From an uncultured Sutterella sp. (lineage in GTDB: Bacteria; Pseudomonadota; Gammaproteobacteria; Burkholderiales; Burkholderiaceae_F): 64,000 bases of DNA. A program made the translations under genes and the position numbers. Of this stretch, positions 7,895-17,162 are shown piece by piece. A model generated the notes under the pieces. It saw only the letters and a list, made by a program, of their open reading frames with translations. It was not told the origin of the DNA and ran no database searches. Every line of letters starts with the position of its first letter. The first letter of the stretch is position 1. Location of the stretch: NCBI GenBank assembly GCA_900544255.1, contig UQUM01000004.1:40144-104143 (forward strand), written 5' to 3'.

Positions 7895-8899
7895 ATGCAG
7901 GTACGGGAACTGATTTCCGACAACGACTTTCAACAACGCCGATGCCTGTTGGAAAGTCGCGGACTCTCTGTCCCGTCCTGCAACCGTGCCTGGGGCGCTT
8001 TTGACGGGCCGCATCTCTTGGGTACCGTCGGCGTTCAAGGCGAAACGCTGGTCGGTTTTGCCGTTGCCGAAGGAGCCGAAGGACAAGGGCTCGCCGTCAC
8101 CCTGACGCAACGGGCCGTCTCCGATCTCTTTATCGCCGGTTGTACGGAAATTCGTGCCTTCACCAAACCCTCCGAAGCCGCAAAGTTTGAAGCCGTCGGT
8201 TTTCATACGGCAGCCCGCGCACCACAGGCCGTTCTCTTGGAATGGAATGATGGTTTTTCTCAACACCTTCGTCAGCTTGAAAGCTTAACGTCCGGAGTAC
8301 CGAATTCCTGCGGTGCCGTCGTTTTGAACGCCAATCCGTTTACTCTGGGACATCGGGCCTTAGTCGAACGCGCTTTGAGTGACTCCCCCTTCATCTGGGT
8401 CTTCGTCGTAAGCGAAGACATTTCCGAATTTCGGTTTAACGATCGCCTGAGGATGACGCAAAACGCCTTATCGGATATTCCGAACATCCGTGTCCTTCCT
8501 TCCGGCCCTTACATGGTGTCGCTCGCCTCGTTTCCCTCGTACTTCACTAAGGATACGGAGCGCGTCCGCGTGCACGCCGAACTCGATCTCACACTTTTTG
8601 TCCGCCAGGCCAAAGCTCTCAAAATCAGCCGTCGTTACGTCGGCGAAGAACCCCTTTCACCGGCCACACGGAAATATAACGGCGTCATGAAGTCTGTCTT
8701 ACCGTCCTTCGGTCTGACCTGTCAGGAAATTCCACGTCTTCACCTGCCGAACTACGGCCCCGTCATTAGTGCTTCAGCCGTACGGCAACTTCTGGTTGCC
8801 GGTCATTTCGATGAAGCTCTCTCCTACTTACCAACCGTCAATCACCCGTTGATATCGGCAGCTTTCCAACACAGTCGTCTCTTCAAGGAACAATCATGA
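7895..8899 (+). CDS. citC: [Citrate (pro-3S)-lyase] ligase CitC
   Basis: 334 residues from the ATG at 7895. A GTG at 7886 is in frame but would bury the Shine-Dalgarno AGGTGG, which sits 5 nt before the ATG. Residues about 1-115 are a GNAT-like domain; from about 125 a nucleotidyltransferase domain begins with the CitC signature VVLNANPFTLGHRALVE. By family it acetylates the thiol of the citrate lyase acyl-carrier prosthetic group with acetate and ATP, switching the lyase on. It overlaps citD by 4 nt. Confidence 0.93.
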   Translation: MQVRELISDNDFQQRRCLLESRGLSVPSCNRAWGAFDGPHLLGTVGVQGETLVGFAVAEGAEGQGLAVTLTQRAVSDLFIAGCTEIRAFTKPSEAAKFEAVGFHTAARAPQAVLLEWNDGFSQHLRQLESLTSGVPNSCGAVVLNANPFTLGHRALVERALSDSPFIWVFVVSEDISEFRFNDRLRMTQNALSDIPNIRVLPSGPYMVSLASFPSYFTKDTERVRVHAELDLTLFVRQAKALKISRRYVGEEPLSPATRKYNGVMKSVLPSFGLTCQEIPRLHLPNYGPVISASAVRQLLVAGHFDEALSYLPTVNHPLISAAFQHSRLFKEQS

Positions 8900-9159
8900 A
8901 TCCAAAAAAGAATGCCGTCGCCGGCTCTTTGGAATCGAGCGACGTAATGATTACCGTCGCTCCGGCGGAAACATTAACCATCGGCATTACCAGTGTTGTT
9001 TTGGCACAGTGGGGGCGCCAAATTGAAGCCGTCGTCCGTCAGGTCTTGGACGATAACCAGGTAACCGGCGCTGCCGTTTCCATTCATGACAAAGGCGCTC
9101 GGGAGTGCACCCTTCGAGCTCGTCTGAAGACGGCACTCGCCCGCAGCGGAGCCCTGTAA
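8896..9159 (+). CDS. citD: Citrate lyase acyl carrier protein (gamma subunit) CitD
   Basis: 87 residues. The segment AVAGSLESSDVMI places Ser14 where the 2'-(5''-phosphoribosyl)-3'-dephospho-CoA arm is attached in characterised CitD proteins. The C-terminal DKGARECTLRARLKTAL also fits. It overlaps citC (ATGA) and abuts citXG, so subunit and maturation genes are translationally coupled. Confidence 0.95.
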   Translation: MNPKKNAVAGSLESSDVMITVAPAETLTIGITSVVLAQWGRQIEAVVRQVLDDNQVTGAAVSIHDKGARECTLRARLKTALARSGAL

Positions 9160-10482
9160 ATGCCGTTGTCCGATTTTCTGCCGACACTGGAATCGGTCTT
9201 AGCGGATCGAGAAGAACGATGGCACCGCCGAGCGGAATTAGCTCACGGAAACACCGTTGTTTCCGTGACGCTTCGTTTGCCGTTTGCCCAGAGGCTGTGC
9301 TATCCGGACATTCTCAATGAGGCGCTTTCTCCGCTGCAGGCTATTGGCTTGACCTTCGAGACAAGCTTAACGACCTCGGACGGCCCGGTCTTCCTGTTTC
9401 TGACCAAGTCATCAGCGGAAAGCATTAAACGCAAGACGGTTCTGTTGGAAGAACAACTGCCGATCGGACGGTTTCTGGATATTGACGTCAGTAACGAAAA
9501 AGGAGCCGTCTCACGTCAAGATCTGGGATTGCCGCCCAGAACCTGCCTTGTATGCGGCTCACCGGCGTGGACCTGCATCAAATTCCGTCGCCATACCAAC
9601 GAAGAAATCACCTCGTGCCTTGAAAAGGTTCTTTATCCGGTCGGCACAACGTCGGGGGAACAGATTTCTCGTTGTGCCTCCTTGGCAGCTCAGGACGAGT
9701 TGCGACTCCTCTATAAACCCGGACTGGTCACGCCGATTACCAACGGCTGTCACAAGGATCTGAATTTTTCCCTGATGGGGAACTGCCTCAGACACTTGGA
9801 GTCCTTTTGGTCTTTCTGCGTTGAGAGCGGGATGAACACCGAAGAAGCCTCCCCGGAATTCCTTGCCCGTCTGCGTCAGGCTGGGGTCGAAGCAGAAAAA
9901 ATCATGTTTGCCGTGTCTTCGGGCGTCAACACGTACCGCGGTCTCCTTTATCTTTTAGGTATTCTCTGTGCGGCCGTCGGCTTTGCCTATGCACACCACC
10001 AAGGCACAGAAGGCGTTTTTGCCGCCGCACGGTCAATGGCTGCCGACGAATTAAATCGTGACCCGCACACCCGCACACGCGCTAAGGATCTTGGATTTTC
10101 GTATTACGCCGGAGCGCGGGGCGAGGCCGCTTCGGGATTTAAGACGGTGCAGGGAGCCTTGAAATTTCTTTCCGAAAGGAAACTGCAGTCCCCCTCTCGG
10201 GCGGATGCCTTAACGGACACTCTGACTTACCTGATTTGGCACACGTACGACACCAACGTTCTCGGACGCGGCGGCTCTGACGGACTGCATTTCATGCAGG
10301 AATCCGCCTACAACACCATTGAAGCCGGAGGTTTATTAACGGAGGAAGGCACCGAACTCTACCGCCGCTTACTTCTGGGAGCGCTTCACCGAAATCTCTC
10401 CCCCGGCGGGGCCGCAGATCTTTTGATCTGCACCGTTTTCCTGGATCGAATTACTCCACTTCTCGGAGAAAAATCGTTATGA
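9160..10482 (+). CDS. citXG: CitX-CitG fusion for citrate lyase prosthetic group
   Basis: 440 residues. About 1-160 are CitX-like: PIGRFLDIDV and the RTCLVCGSPAWTC...RRHTNEEI segment typical of the apo-citrate lyase phosphoribosyl-dephospho-CoA transferase. About 170-435 are CitG-like (LLYKPGLVTPITNGCHKDLN, VNTYRGLLYLLGILCAAVG), the triphosphoribosyl-dephospho-CoA synthase. The protein should make the CoA-derived arm and load it on CitD. Such fusions are known in some other bacteria (for example Haemophilus). It starts directly after the citD stop and overlaps citE by 4 nt. Confidence 0.92.
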   Translation: MPLSDFLPTLESVLADREERWHRRAELAHGNTVVSVTLRLPFAQRLCYPDILNEALSPLQAIGLTFETSLTTSDGPVFLFLTKSSAESIKRKTVLLEEQLPIGRFLDIDVSNEKGAVSRQDLGLPPRTCLVCGSPAWTCIKFRRHTNEEITSCLEKVLYPVGTTSGEQISRCASLAAQDELRLLYKPGLVTPITNGCHKDLNFSLMGNCLRHLESFWSFCVESGMNTEEASPEFLARLRQAGVEAEKIMFAVSSGVNTYRGLLYLLGILCAAVGFAYAHHQGTEGVFAAARSMAADELNRDPHTRTRAKDLGFSYYAGARGEAASGFKTVQGALKFLSERKLQSPSRADALTDTLTYLIWHTYDTNVLGRGGSDGLHFMQESAYNTIEAGGLLTEEGTELYRRLLLGALHRNLSPGGAADLLICTVFLDRITPLLGEKSL

Positions 10483-11378
10483 AAATACAACCGCAGTTTC
10501 CGTTACTCCGAAGTCAGCTCTATATTCCCGGCACTAATCCCTCCATGTTGCAAAATGCCGCTTGGATGGGAGCTGACGGCGTCATTCTGGATCTTGAGGA
10601 TGCCGTGAGCCTTGCGGAAAAGGACTCCGCCCGTGACCTTATCGCTGAAACTCTGAAATCCGTTCGTTTCGGTTCGGTCGTCAAGATCGTACGTATTAAT
10701 GCGGCCGACACCGAATTCTGGCAAAAAGACCTTCAAGCCGTGATTCCGGGGCGTCCCGATGCCGTTCGTCTGCCGAAGGCCGAATCCGCAGAAGCCGTAA
10801 GAGAAGTCGATCACTACATGGCTCAGATCGAAGAAGCCAACGGTCTGCCGGTCGGAACCGTAAAAATCCACGCAATGCTCGAAACCGCCAATGCTGTGTT
10901 GGATGCGCGGGAAATTGCCCGTTCGTGTCCCCGTGTGACGGCTATCAGCCTGGGGGGACAAGATCTCGCTGCCGACATGGGTATTTTGCGGACGCCGACC
11001 GGTGAAGAATTACTGACGGCTCGCGGTCTCGTCGTTTTAGCGGCACGAGCTGCCCGCGTAATGGCGTTTGATACGCCGTTTACCAATCTCAACGACAACG
11101 AAGGACTGGCACGGGAAGCCGCCTTCGATATGCAGATCGGTTTTTCCGGTAAAGCCGCGATTCACCCGTTGCAATGCAAGATCATCAATCAAGCTTATTG
11201 TCCGACGGAAAAAGCCATCAAAAAAGCGCTCACCGTAGCCCGTGCCTGGAAAGAAGCACAGGCTGCAGGCAGCGGCGTCTGCAAAGTCAACGGCACCATG
11301 GTGGATGCTCCGGTTGTCGAACAGTCCCTTTCCATACTTCAGCGGGCCCGTGCCGCCGGTATTTCTTTCGAAGAGTAA
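10479..11378 (+). CDS. citE: Citrate lyase beta subunit (citryl-ACP lyase) CitE
   Basis: 299 residues of the HpcH/HpaI-CitE TIM-barrel family. Signatures: GADGVILDLEDAVSLAEKD (about 30-48), KIVRINAADTEFW, VRLPKAESAEAV, IHAMLETANAVLDAREIA with the metal-binding Glu, and SLGGQDLAADMG. It cleaves citryl-ACP to acetyl-ACP and oxaloacetate. It sits between citXG and citF in one transcript. Confidence 0.94.
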   Translation: MKIQPQFPLLRSQLYIPGTNPSMLQNAAWMGADGVILDLEDAVSLAEKDSARDLIAETLKSVRFGSVVKIVRINAADTEFWQKDLQAVIPGRPDAVRLPKAESAEAVREVDHYMAQIEEANGLPVGTVKIHAMLETANAVLDAREIARSCPRVTAISLGGQDLAADMGILRTPTGEELLTARGLVVLAARAARVMAFDTPFTNLNDNEGLAREAAFDMQIGFSGKAAIHPLQCKIINQAYCPTEKAIKKALTVARAWKEAQAAGSGVCKVNGTMVDAPVVEQSLSILQRARAAGISFEE

Positions 11379-11382
11379 AACC

Positions 11383-12951
11383 ATGAACCTCATAAAAAAT
11401 GCTTTGGGCCGCTGGGTTCCCGATGAAATTCCCGGTTTTGGAAAACTCTCCCCCTATGAATCCCCCGATGTCCGTCTTAACGGGACCTACACCTTTACGG
11501 CGCAGAGTCCGATTCACCGCGTCGTCTCTTTTGGCCGTCAGAAGATCTCCCGCAATATTCGGGAAACGATTGAACGCTCGGGACTCAAAAGCGGCATGAC
11601 CATTTCCTTTCACCATCACCTGCGAAACGGCGATGCCGTATTGCCTTTCATTCTGAAAGAAATCGCAGCGATGGGAATCCATGATCTGACACTCGCTTCG
11701 TCCTCGCTCACCGGAGCTCACGACTGCGTCGCCGATTACATTCGCTCGGGCGTCATCACGGGCCTTTATTCGTCCGGCGTTCGCGGTGCCGTCGGACAAG
11801 CCGTAAGTCGCGGCGAACTGGCCAAACCGCTCATCATTCATTCTCACGGCGGTCGGGCCCGACTGATGAAAGAAGGCAAATTACGAGTTGACGTCGCTTT
11901 CCTCGGCGCACCGGCTTGCGATCATGACGGGAACTTCTTGGGCTCGGAAGGCCCCAGTGCCTGCGGCTCCTTGGGCTACGCTTTAAGTGATGCCCAATAT
12001 GCCGCGCATGTCGTCGCCGTGACCGATAACTTGGTGTCCGACAGTTTGGAAGCCCGGGCGTCCGTCAATGCCTGTCAGGTCGATCAAATTCTGGTCGTCG
12101 ACAGCCTCGGCGACCCAAACAAAATTGCTTCCGGCACCGTGCGTTTCACCCGTGATCCGCTGCAGCAACGGATGGCTGAACTCGCTTTCGGCGTTATGAA
12201 AGCCTCCGGACTGGTAGCACCGGGATACAGTTATCAAGCCGGAGCCGGGGGCGCGTCGCTTGCCGTCACCGCTTACTTGGAGAGCTACGCCAAGAAAAAC
12301 AGCATCCGCGGCTCTTTCGCCTTAGGCGGCGTATCCGGCCACACCATCAACATGCTGAAAGAGAACCTCTTTGACCGCGTTCTGGACGTTCAGAGTTTCG
12401 ATGCCGCCGTTGCTCAATCCCTGTCAACCGATCCCCGGCATATTGAAATCAGCGCCGCACGTTATGCCGATCCCTTCTGCACCTCCTGCGCCGTCAACCA
12501 ATTGGATATCGTCGCTTTGGCCGCCCTTGACGTTGACGTCGATTTCAACGTGGATGTGATGACCGGTCTTGACGGCGTTCTGAGGGGCGCCTCCGGCGGG
12601 CACAGCGATACCGCTTATGGGGCCAAACTTGCGATGGTTCTGGTTCCCACACAGCGCAGCCGCGTTCCAGCCATCCGCGAAAAAGTTCAAACCGTCGTAA
12701 CCCCCGGCTCCACCGTCGACTGCATCGTCACGGAACGCGGTGTCTGCATTAATCCCAACCGCTCTGATTTGGAACACGCCTGCCGAAAAGCCGGGCTGCC
12801 GGTACGAAACATTCACGATCTTCGTCATGATGTGTTGGCGGAAACCGGCACACCGGATGACGTGAAATTCTCCGACAAAATTGTCGGAGTCGTTGAGTAT
12901 CGTGACGGGACCGTTATTGATACGTTGCATTCCGTTGAAACGAATAACTGA
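11383..12951 (+). CDS. citF: Citrate lyase alpha subunit (citrate:acetyl-ACP transferase) CitF
   Basis: 522 residues, close to the 510 of E. coli CitF. The ATG at 11383 (MNLIKNALGRWVPDEIPG) is chosen over an in-frame ATG at 11242, which lies inside citE. Features are TISFHHHLRNGDAVLPFILK (about 65-84), IIHSHGGRARLMKEG, VDVAFLGAPACDHDGNFLG and the C-terminal GVVEYRDGTVIDTL. It swaps acetate for citrate on the acyl carrier. The start is 4 nt past the citE stop, as expected for stoichiometric subunits. Confidence 0.94.
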   Translation: MNLIKNALGRWVPDEIPGFGKLSPYESPDVRLNGTYTFTAQSPIHRVVSFGRQKISRNIRETIERSGLKSGMTISFHHHLRNGDAVLPFILKEIAAMGIHDLTLASSSLTGAHDCVADYIRSGVITGLYSSGVRGAVGQAVSRGELAKPLIIHSHGGRARLMKEGKLRVDVAFLGAPACDHDGNFLGSEGPSACGSLGYALSDAQYAAHVVAVTDNLVSDSLEARASVNACQVDQILVVDSLGDPNKIASGTVRFTRDPLQQRMAELAFGVMKASGLVAPGYSYQAGAGGASLAVTAYLESYAKKNSIRGSFALGGVSGHTINMLKENLFDRVLDVQSFDAAVAQSLSTDPRHIEISAARYADPFCTSCAVNQLDIVALAALDVDVDFNVDVMTGLDGVLRGASGGHSDTAYGAKLAMVLVPTQRSRVPAIREKVQTVVTPGSTVDCIVTERGVCINPNRSDLEHACRKAGLPVRNIHDLRHDVLAETGTPDDVKFSDKIVGVVEYRDGTVIDTLHSVETNN

Positions 12952-12965
12952 AAGAGGTACCGTTT

Positions 12966-14420
12966 ATGGAAATCCGAAAACTCCCGCTTCGCGATCAATT
13001 CTTTTGGCTCGGCGAAATGAACAAAGCCTCCGCCGTCATCAATGCTTCCGAAGGTCTGCTTGACGCCGCCGTTGTTTCCAAAGTCGCCCAGGGCATTAAG
13101 ACCGTCATTGATGCCGGCAATGTCCCCGGCGGAGCCCGTCCGGAAAAAGTCATTCAGTTTGAGCCGCTTTTGATTGACGCCGCCGGCATGGATGTAACGA
13201 TGCTGCATATCGGCCGTTCCAGTCAGGATATGCACGCCACGTATCGCTCTGCCATTCTCCGCGACAATCTCTTGGTACTTGCCGAAGAACTGGCGGAAAC
13301 GATGGGAACTTTGGCCGCCTTAGCCGAAGCCAACAAAGACACCATTGTTCCCAACTATACGAACGGCGTTGCCGCCCAACCCAACAGTTACGCTCACTAT
13401 CTGCTGGGCTTTCTGTCAGCCTTCGATCGAGATGCTCAGCGCCTTCGTGAACTCTATGAACGCGTCAACTACTGTGCCATGGGAACCACCGTTCTCAACG
13501 GCACCAGTTGGCCGCTCAACCGCGACCGAATGGCCGCGTACCTAGGGTTCACTGCACCGGTTGAAAATGCTTACGATGCCGGGCAAATGAAGTCTTCGGA
13601 CGAACCCGTCGAACTCGCTGCGGTACTGACGAGCATTGCCCTGCACGTCGGAACTTTTATTCAGGATGTGTCGGTGCAGTACGCCCAACCTCGTCCCTGG
13701 ATTCTTCTGCAGGAAGGCGGCGACAACACCTACGTTTCGTCGGCGATGCCGCAAAAGCGCAATCCCGGTCTCATGATCAACACCCGCATCATGGCCTCCA
13801 AAGTCATCGGCGACGCACAAACTACGGTCCTCTACGCTCACAACATCACGCCGGGCATGACGGATCCGAAATCCCCGAAGGCCAATACCGCCATGGCCCA
13901 GGACACCGTCAATCTGCTGACCAACTTCCGTCGGGTGCTCAAAGCCCTGCGGATCAATCCGGAACGTGCCCTCGAAGAACTCAACAATGATTGGACGGCC
14001 AGCCAAGAAGTCGCGGACGTCATGATGCGGGAATACAAACTTCCCTTCCGCGTGGGACACCACGTCGCCAGCGCGCTTGTGACCTACGGCCGCGCACACA
14101 ACATCAAGCCGTCTGAATTTCCATATCAAGAAATGCAACGGATTTATGCGGAGGTCGTGCAGAAGGAATATCCGTCTGCGAATCCCATATGTCCCATGAG
14201 TGAAGACGAATTCCGACGCACGTTGGATCCCAAAGCCATCATTCTGCATCGTCGAACGTCCGGCGGACCGCAACCGGATGAACTCAATCGGTGCCTGAAC
14301 CACATGAGCCAAAAAATCGATGCACTCAGAATTTGGCAGGAAAACAAAACGTCAGCCATCCGGGCAGCTCTGAGTCAGTTAGACGCCGATTTTCTACGAC
14401 TGTTGCCGACCAGCGTTTGA
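12966..14420 (+). CDS. Argininosuccinate-lyase-like enzyme of the cit operon
   Basis: 484 residues of the fumarase/aspartase superfamily, closest in layout to ArgH. It has GTSWPLNRDRMAAYLGF (ArgH GT-FPIDR), the catalytic-serine loop SSAMPQKRNPG, and EVADVMMREYKLPFRVGHH (ArgH DLADYLV-KGVPFREAHH). Two active-site motifs differ. The ArgH GRSRNDQ reads GRSSQDM, and the Thr-His of the ArgH GYTHLQ segment reads Thr-Asn (NYTNGVAAQP). It is therefore unlikely to be a true argininosuccinate lyase. It is last in the operon, 14 nt after citF with an AGAGGT ribosome site, and before a terminator. It may eliminate to an unsaturated acid such as fumarate; the substrate is unknown. Confidence 0.8.
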   Translation: MEIRKLPLRDQFFWLGEMNKASAVINASEGLLDAAVVSKVAQGIKTVIDAGNVPGGARPEKVIQFEPLLIDAAGMDVTMLHIGRSSQDMHATYRSAILRDNLLVLAEELAETMGTLAALAEANKDTIVPNYTNGVAAQPNSYAHYLLGFLSAFDRDAQRLRELYERVNYCAMGTTVLNGTSWPLNRDRMAAYLGFTAPVENAYDAGQMKSSDEPVELAAVLTSIALHVGTFIQDVSVQYAQPRPWILLQEGGDNTYVSSAMPQKRNPGLMINTRIMASKVIGDAQTTVLYAHNITPGMTDPKSPKANTAMAQDTVNLLTNFRRVLKALRINPERALEELNNDWTASQEVADVMMREYKLPFRVGHHVASALVTYGRAHNIKPSEFPYQEMQRIYAEVVQKEYPSANPICPMSEDEFRRTLDPKAIILHRRTSGGPQPDELNRCLNHMSQKIDALRIWQENKTSAIRAALSQLDADFLRLLPTSV

Positions 14421-14438
14421 ATCTCGGCAAACAAAACC

Positions 14439-14483
14439 GCCGTTGGTTGTCCCAAAACAAAGGATGCCAACGGCTCCTTTTTT
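14439..14483 (+). terminator. Intrinsic terminator of the cit operon
   Basis: Arms GCCGTTGG and CCAACGGC, extended by a weaker TTGTCC/GGAT pairing, followed by TCC and a T-run. It starts 18 nt after the lyase-like gene stop. Confidence 0.85.
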
Positions 14484-14825
14484 GGAATTTCAGCGGCAGA
14501 CAGTCCCTATACATCAGAATGCCGTTCTGCACGTCAGCTGCCAGACCCTTTACTACGGCCCTATGTCGCACGCTTGAGGAAAGAAAAAGTCCCAGCCTCC
14601 GCCCCGAGATAGGGTTTCAAGGCCCCTAATCCTCCAGCCACAAAAAAAGAGCCCCCATTCCAAACGCTCCCTCTTCTTTGGCTTCGTTGGTTCAGCAGCC
14701 TTCGGCTTCGCGATAAGGCTCACCACCTCAGCCGCAGAAATGTCTGCCAACCGCACGAGCACCACGCAGACGCCCTGAAAGGGAGATGTGTCGAAAATTT
14801 TGGTCGATTTCACCTGCCGTAAAAC
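14484..14825. other. Intergenic region after the cit operon
   Basis: About 340 nt between two convergent transcription units. An 86-codon minus-strand frame (14553-14813) has no recognisable family, unusual composition and no clear ribosome site, so I do not call it a gene. A poly-A tract near 14642 is not preceded by an obvious strong stem. No repeat or RNA gene was recognised. Confidence 0.5.
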
Positions 14826-15719
14826 CTATTTCACCGTCCCCCATCCCTTCTCATTTCTTGCACACGGCGCCCACTCTGCTTTTGCTTTTCTCAACCCGGG
14901 AATCCCCAAATCCTCTTCCCGGTTGAGAAACTTCACCGAGTCGGGCAACGTCTTTGCCAAACACTGCGACAGCGCCGGGTACGCCCCCGTCACAGAACGC
15001 GCCGCCTTTTCAATGTGTACGGCAAACATATTCGGCGCCACTGTCGCGCCGTAGGTAAAACCCAAAACCTTTCCGGCTTCCACTAAGGCGCCCCCCGTCA
15101 TCCCGAGCGTCTCCCAATGCTGAAACGCCGTCGCAATCGCCGCCTTTTCCGCGAGCAACCCGTCCGTAAGTTCCCCGAACGCCGCATACCAATCGGAAAG
15201 AAACGCTTCGCACAACGGGATATTTCCCTGCGTAAGCGGCATGAATTCTGCCGCCGGATGTGCCGTCCAAAAGCGCTTCACAAAATTGCGCTTCCCGTGC
15301 AGCGCCCGACCGGAAAGCGTCACAAACGCCTCTCGTTCATAAAGGTAGTCCCACCAGTCTTCGGTCGTCGTCACGTCCAGCATTCGCCCCGGAAACGCCG
15401 CCCGCAAAACCGCCTTCATTACCGGCACCGTCCCCCAAAACCGCAGGGGCTCTCCCAAACGCCGACTTTCCGCTTCCAGCGCCCGCCACAAGGCTGCGTC
15501 CGGCGTCTCCCCCATCGGCATCATCCACATCATCGGAGCCTGCGCCGTCGGCCGCCAGCGGATCAACAGTCGGTTTTCCAAGACGGCATAGTGCGTGTCG
15601 TGTTCCGACGCACGCGTCACCAAGGCGCCCACCGAATGATTGGCGTCACCGGTACCGAAAGCCGGTAAAAACGAAGTCAGAACGGACGCAGAAGCCGGCG
15701 TCACGGGAATGAAGTTCAT
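14826..15719 (-). CDS. DUF2156 (LPG synthetase C-terminal-like) protein
   Basis: 297 residues from the ATG at 15719 (MNFIPVTP). A longer in-frame start at 15839 would run into the promoter space of the divergent MFS gene and adds unconserved sequence. The C-terminal half has DUF2156 features: YEREAFVTLSGRALHGKRN, the VHIEKAARSVTGAYPAL segment and LNREEDLGIPGLRKAKAEW at about 265-283. The fold is two GNAT-like lobes related to phosphatidylglycerol lysyltransferases, but there are no membrane segments here. Its substrate is not known; an aminoacyl-transferase role is only suggested. Confidence 0.82.
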   Translation of the reverse strand: MNFIPVTPASASVLTSFLPAFGTGDANHSVGALVTRASEHDTHYAVLENRLLIRWRPTAQAPMMWMMPMGETPDAALWRALEAESRRLGEPLRFWGTVPVMKAVLRAAFPGRMLDVTTTEDWWDYLYEREAFVTLSGRALHGKRNFVKRFWTAHPAAEFMPLTQGNIPLCEAFLSDWYAAFGELTDGLLAEKAAIATAFQHWETLGMTGGALVEAGKVLGFTYGATVAPNMFAVHIEKAARSVTGAYPALSQCLAKTLPDSVKFLNREEDLGIPGLRKAKAEWAPCARNEKGWGTVK

Positions 15720-15851
15720 AGTGAGATTTCTTGTTTTGAGATCTTCTGAGTTTACCGCGTCGGCACATCGCTTCTTCGCTGCGACGCCGCCGGGATTCGT
15801 TTCCTCTATGATCCTCCCGTTGCAACGTCTATTAACCACCCCCTGTTTACC

Positions 15852-17108
15852 ATGCCCATCAAGCCCGCCGTCGGATTCATTTTGGCCTGCATCTTTTTGG
15901 ATGCTTTGGGCATCGGGCTCATTGTGCCGGTACTGCCGCGGCTGATCGGGACGCTCTCGGAAACCCGCGACGCCCAGACGTGGTGGTACGGCCTCATCAT
16001 GCTGAGTTACGGCGTGATGCAGTTCGTAAGCAGCCCCCTCTTAGGCGCGCTTTCCGATCGGATCGGCCGCCGTCCCGTTCTCTTAGGCGGCATTTTGGGA
16101 CTGGGACTCACGTTTGCCGTCCCGGCTTTTTCAGGATCGCTCGTTCTGATTCTTGTGAGCCGCGTCGTCGGCGGCATGATGTCCGCCAACATGACCGTGG
16201 CTCAAGCCTACATTGCCGACGTCACGCAGGGCGTCGGGCGCTGCTCGGGGTTCGGCAAAATCGGCGCGGCGTTCGGCGTCGGGTTCGTTTTGGGTCCTGC
16301 CGTCGGCGGTCTTTTGGGCGACAGCGATCCCCGTTGGCCCTTTATGGCGGCGTCGGCCGTGGCGCTCTTGAATTTCCTTTACGGTGCTTTCGTGCTGCCG
16401 GAGTCGCTCACCGAACGTGCCGCCAAACCCCTTTCTTGGCGCAACAACAACCCTCTGCGTGCGCTCTTTGACGTAACGCGGGTACCCGCCAACCGCCTAT
16501 TCCTGCTGATTCTTACGCTCACGAGCCTCGCAAATGCCCTGATGCAGTGCACCTGGGCGCTTTATACGGAATTCCGTTACGGGTTTACGCCGCTCGCGAT
16601 CGGGCTCTCCGTCTTTGCACTGGGACTCTCAATTGCCTTCATGCAGGGCGTCGTGCTGCAGCGCCTTATTCGCTTCGTGCGGCCGCGCGAGATCGTTTTA
16701 GGGGCGCTTGTCATCGGATCGGCCGCCATGGCGTTCGTCGCCTTGTCTCCCTGGGGGATCGCAGCGTCCGCCGCCTGCTGCATCTATGCCGTCATGAGTG
16801 CGGCAACACCGGTGCTGACGGGGGAAATCAGCCGCCGTACGCTCAAAACAGAACAAGGGAAATCCATGGGCGCCGTGAGTTCCTTAAATTCCCTCACGGG
16901 AGCCTTGGCACCGGCCTTAGGGACGCCTCTGCTGATGTTTTCCGCGCGGCATACGGACAACGTGTTCGCGGGAAGCCCCTACTTCGTGTGCGCAGGGCTC
17001 CTTTTTCTCGCACTCATTGCCGTTCTCGCGGCGTCCCGCATGAACATCGACTTCAGTACCAAAAAGTTCCGGGACGTGCCGACGGAGACGACGGGAACAC
17101 TCTCGTAG
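15852..17108 (+). CDS. TetA-like MFS exporter
   Basis: 418 residues, 12 predicted membrane helices, inner membrane. The N-terminus FLDALGIGLIVPVLPRLI and the motif-A loop GALSDRIGRRPVLLGG (about 63-78) are typical of the TCR/Tet drug:H+ antiporter subfamily, as is SRVVGGMMSANMTVAQAYIA. It starts 132 nt from the divergent DUF2156 gene. Homologues include TetA, but many members of this subfamily export other compounds. Tetracycline resistance should not be assumed. Confidence 0.85.
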   Translation: MPIKPAVGFILACIFLDALGIGLIVPVLPRLIGTLSETRDAQTWWYGLIMLSYGVMQFVSSPLLGALSDRIGRRPVLLGGILGLGLTFAVPAFSGSLVLILVSRVVGGMMSANMTVAQAYIADVTQGVGRCSGFGKIGAAFGVGFVLGPAVGGLLGDSDPRWPFMAASAVALLNFLYGAFVLPESLTERAAKPLSWRNNNPLRALFDVTRVPANRLFLLILTLTSLANALMQCTWALYTEFRYGFTPLAIGLSVFALGLSIAFMQGVVLQRLIRFVRPREIVLGALVIGSAAMAFVALSPWGIAASAACCIYAVMSAATPVLTGEISRRTLKTEQGKSMGAVSSLNSLTGALAPALGTPLLMFSARHTDNVFAGSPYFVCAGLLFLALIAVLAASRMNIDFSTKKFRDVPTETTGTLS

Positions 17109-17162
17109 CGTCTCAATCACTACAATCATCCTTGTCTCCTAATACCATCCGCTGAAAACACC

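Noticed and set aside
14553..14813. 86-codon minus-strand frame after the cit operon
   Set aside because: No recognisable domain, unusual composition, no ribosome site and no conserved neighbour.
15852..17108. Tetracycline resistance gene tetA
   Set aside because: Only subfamily-level motifs are seen; no tetR neighbour. Called a TetA-like exporter of unknown substrate.
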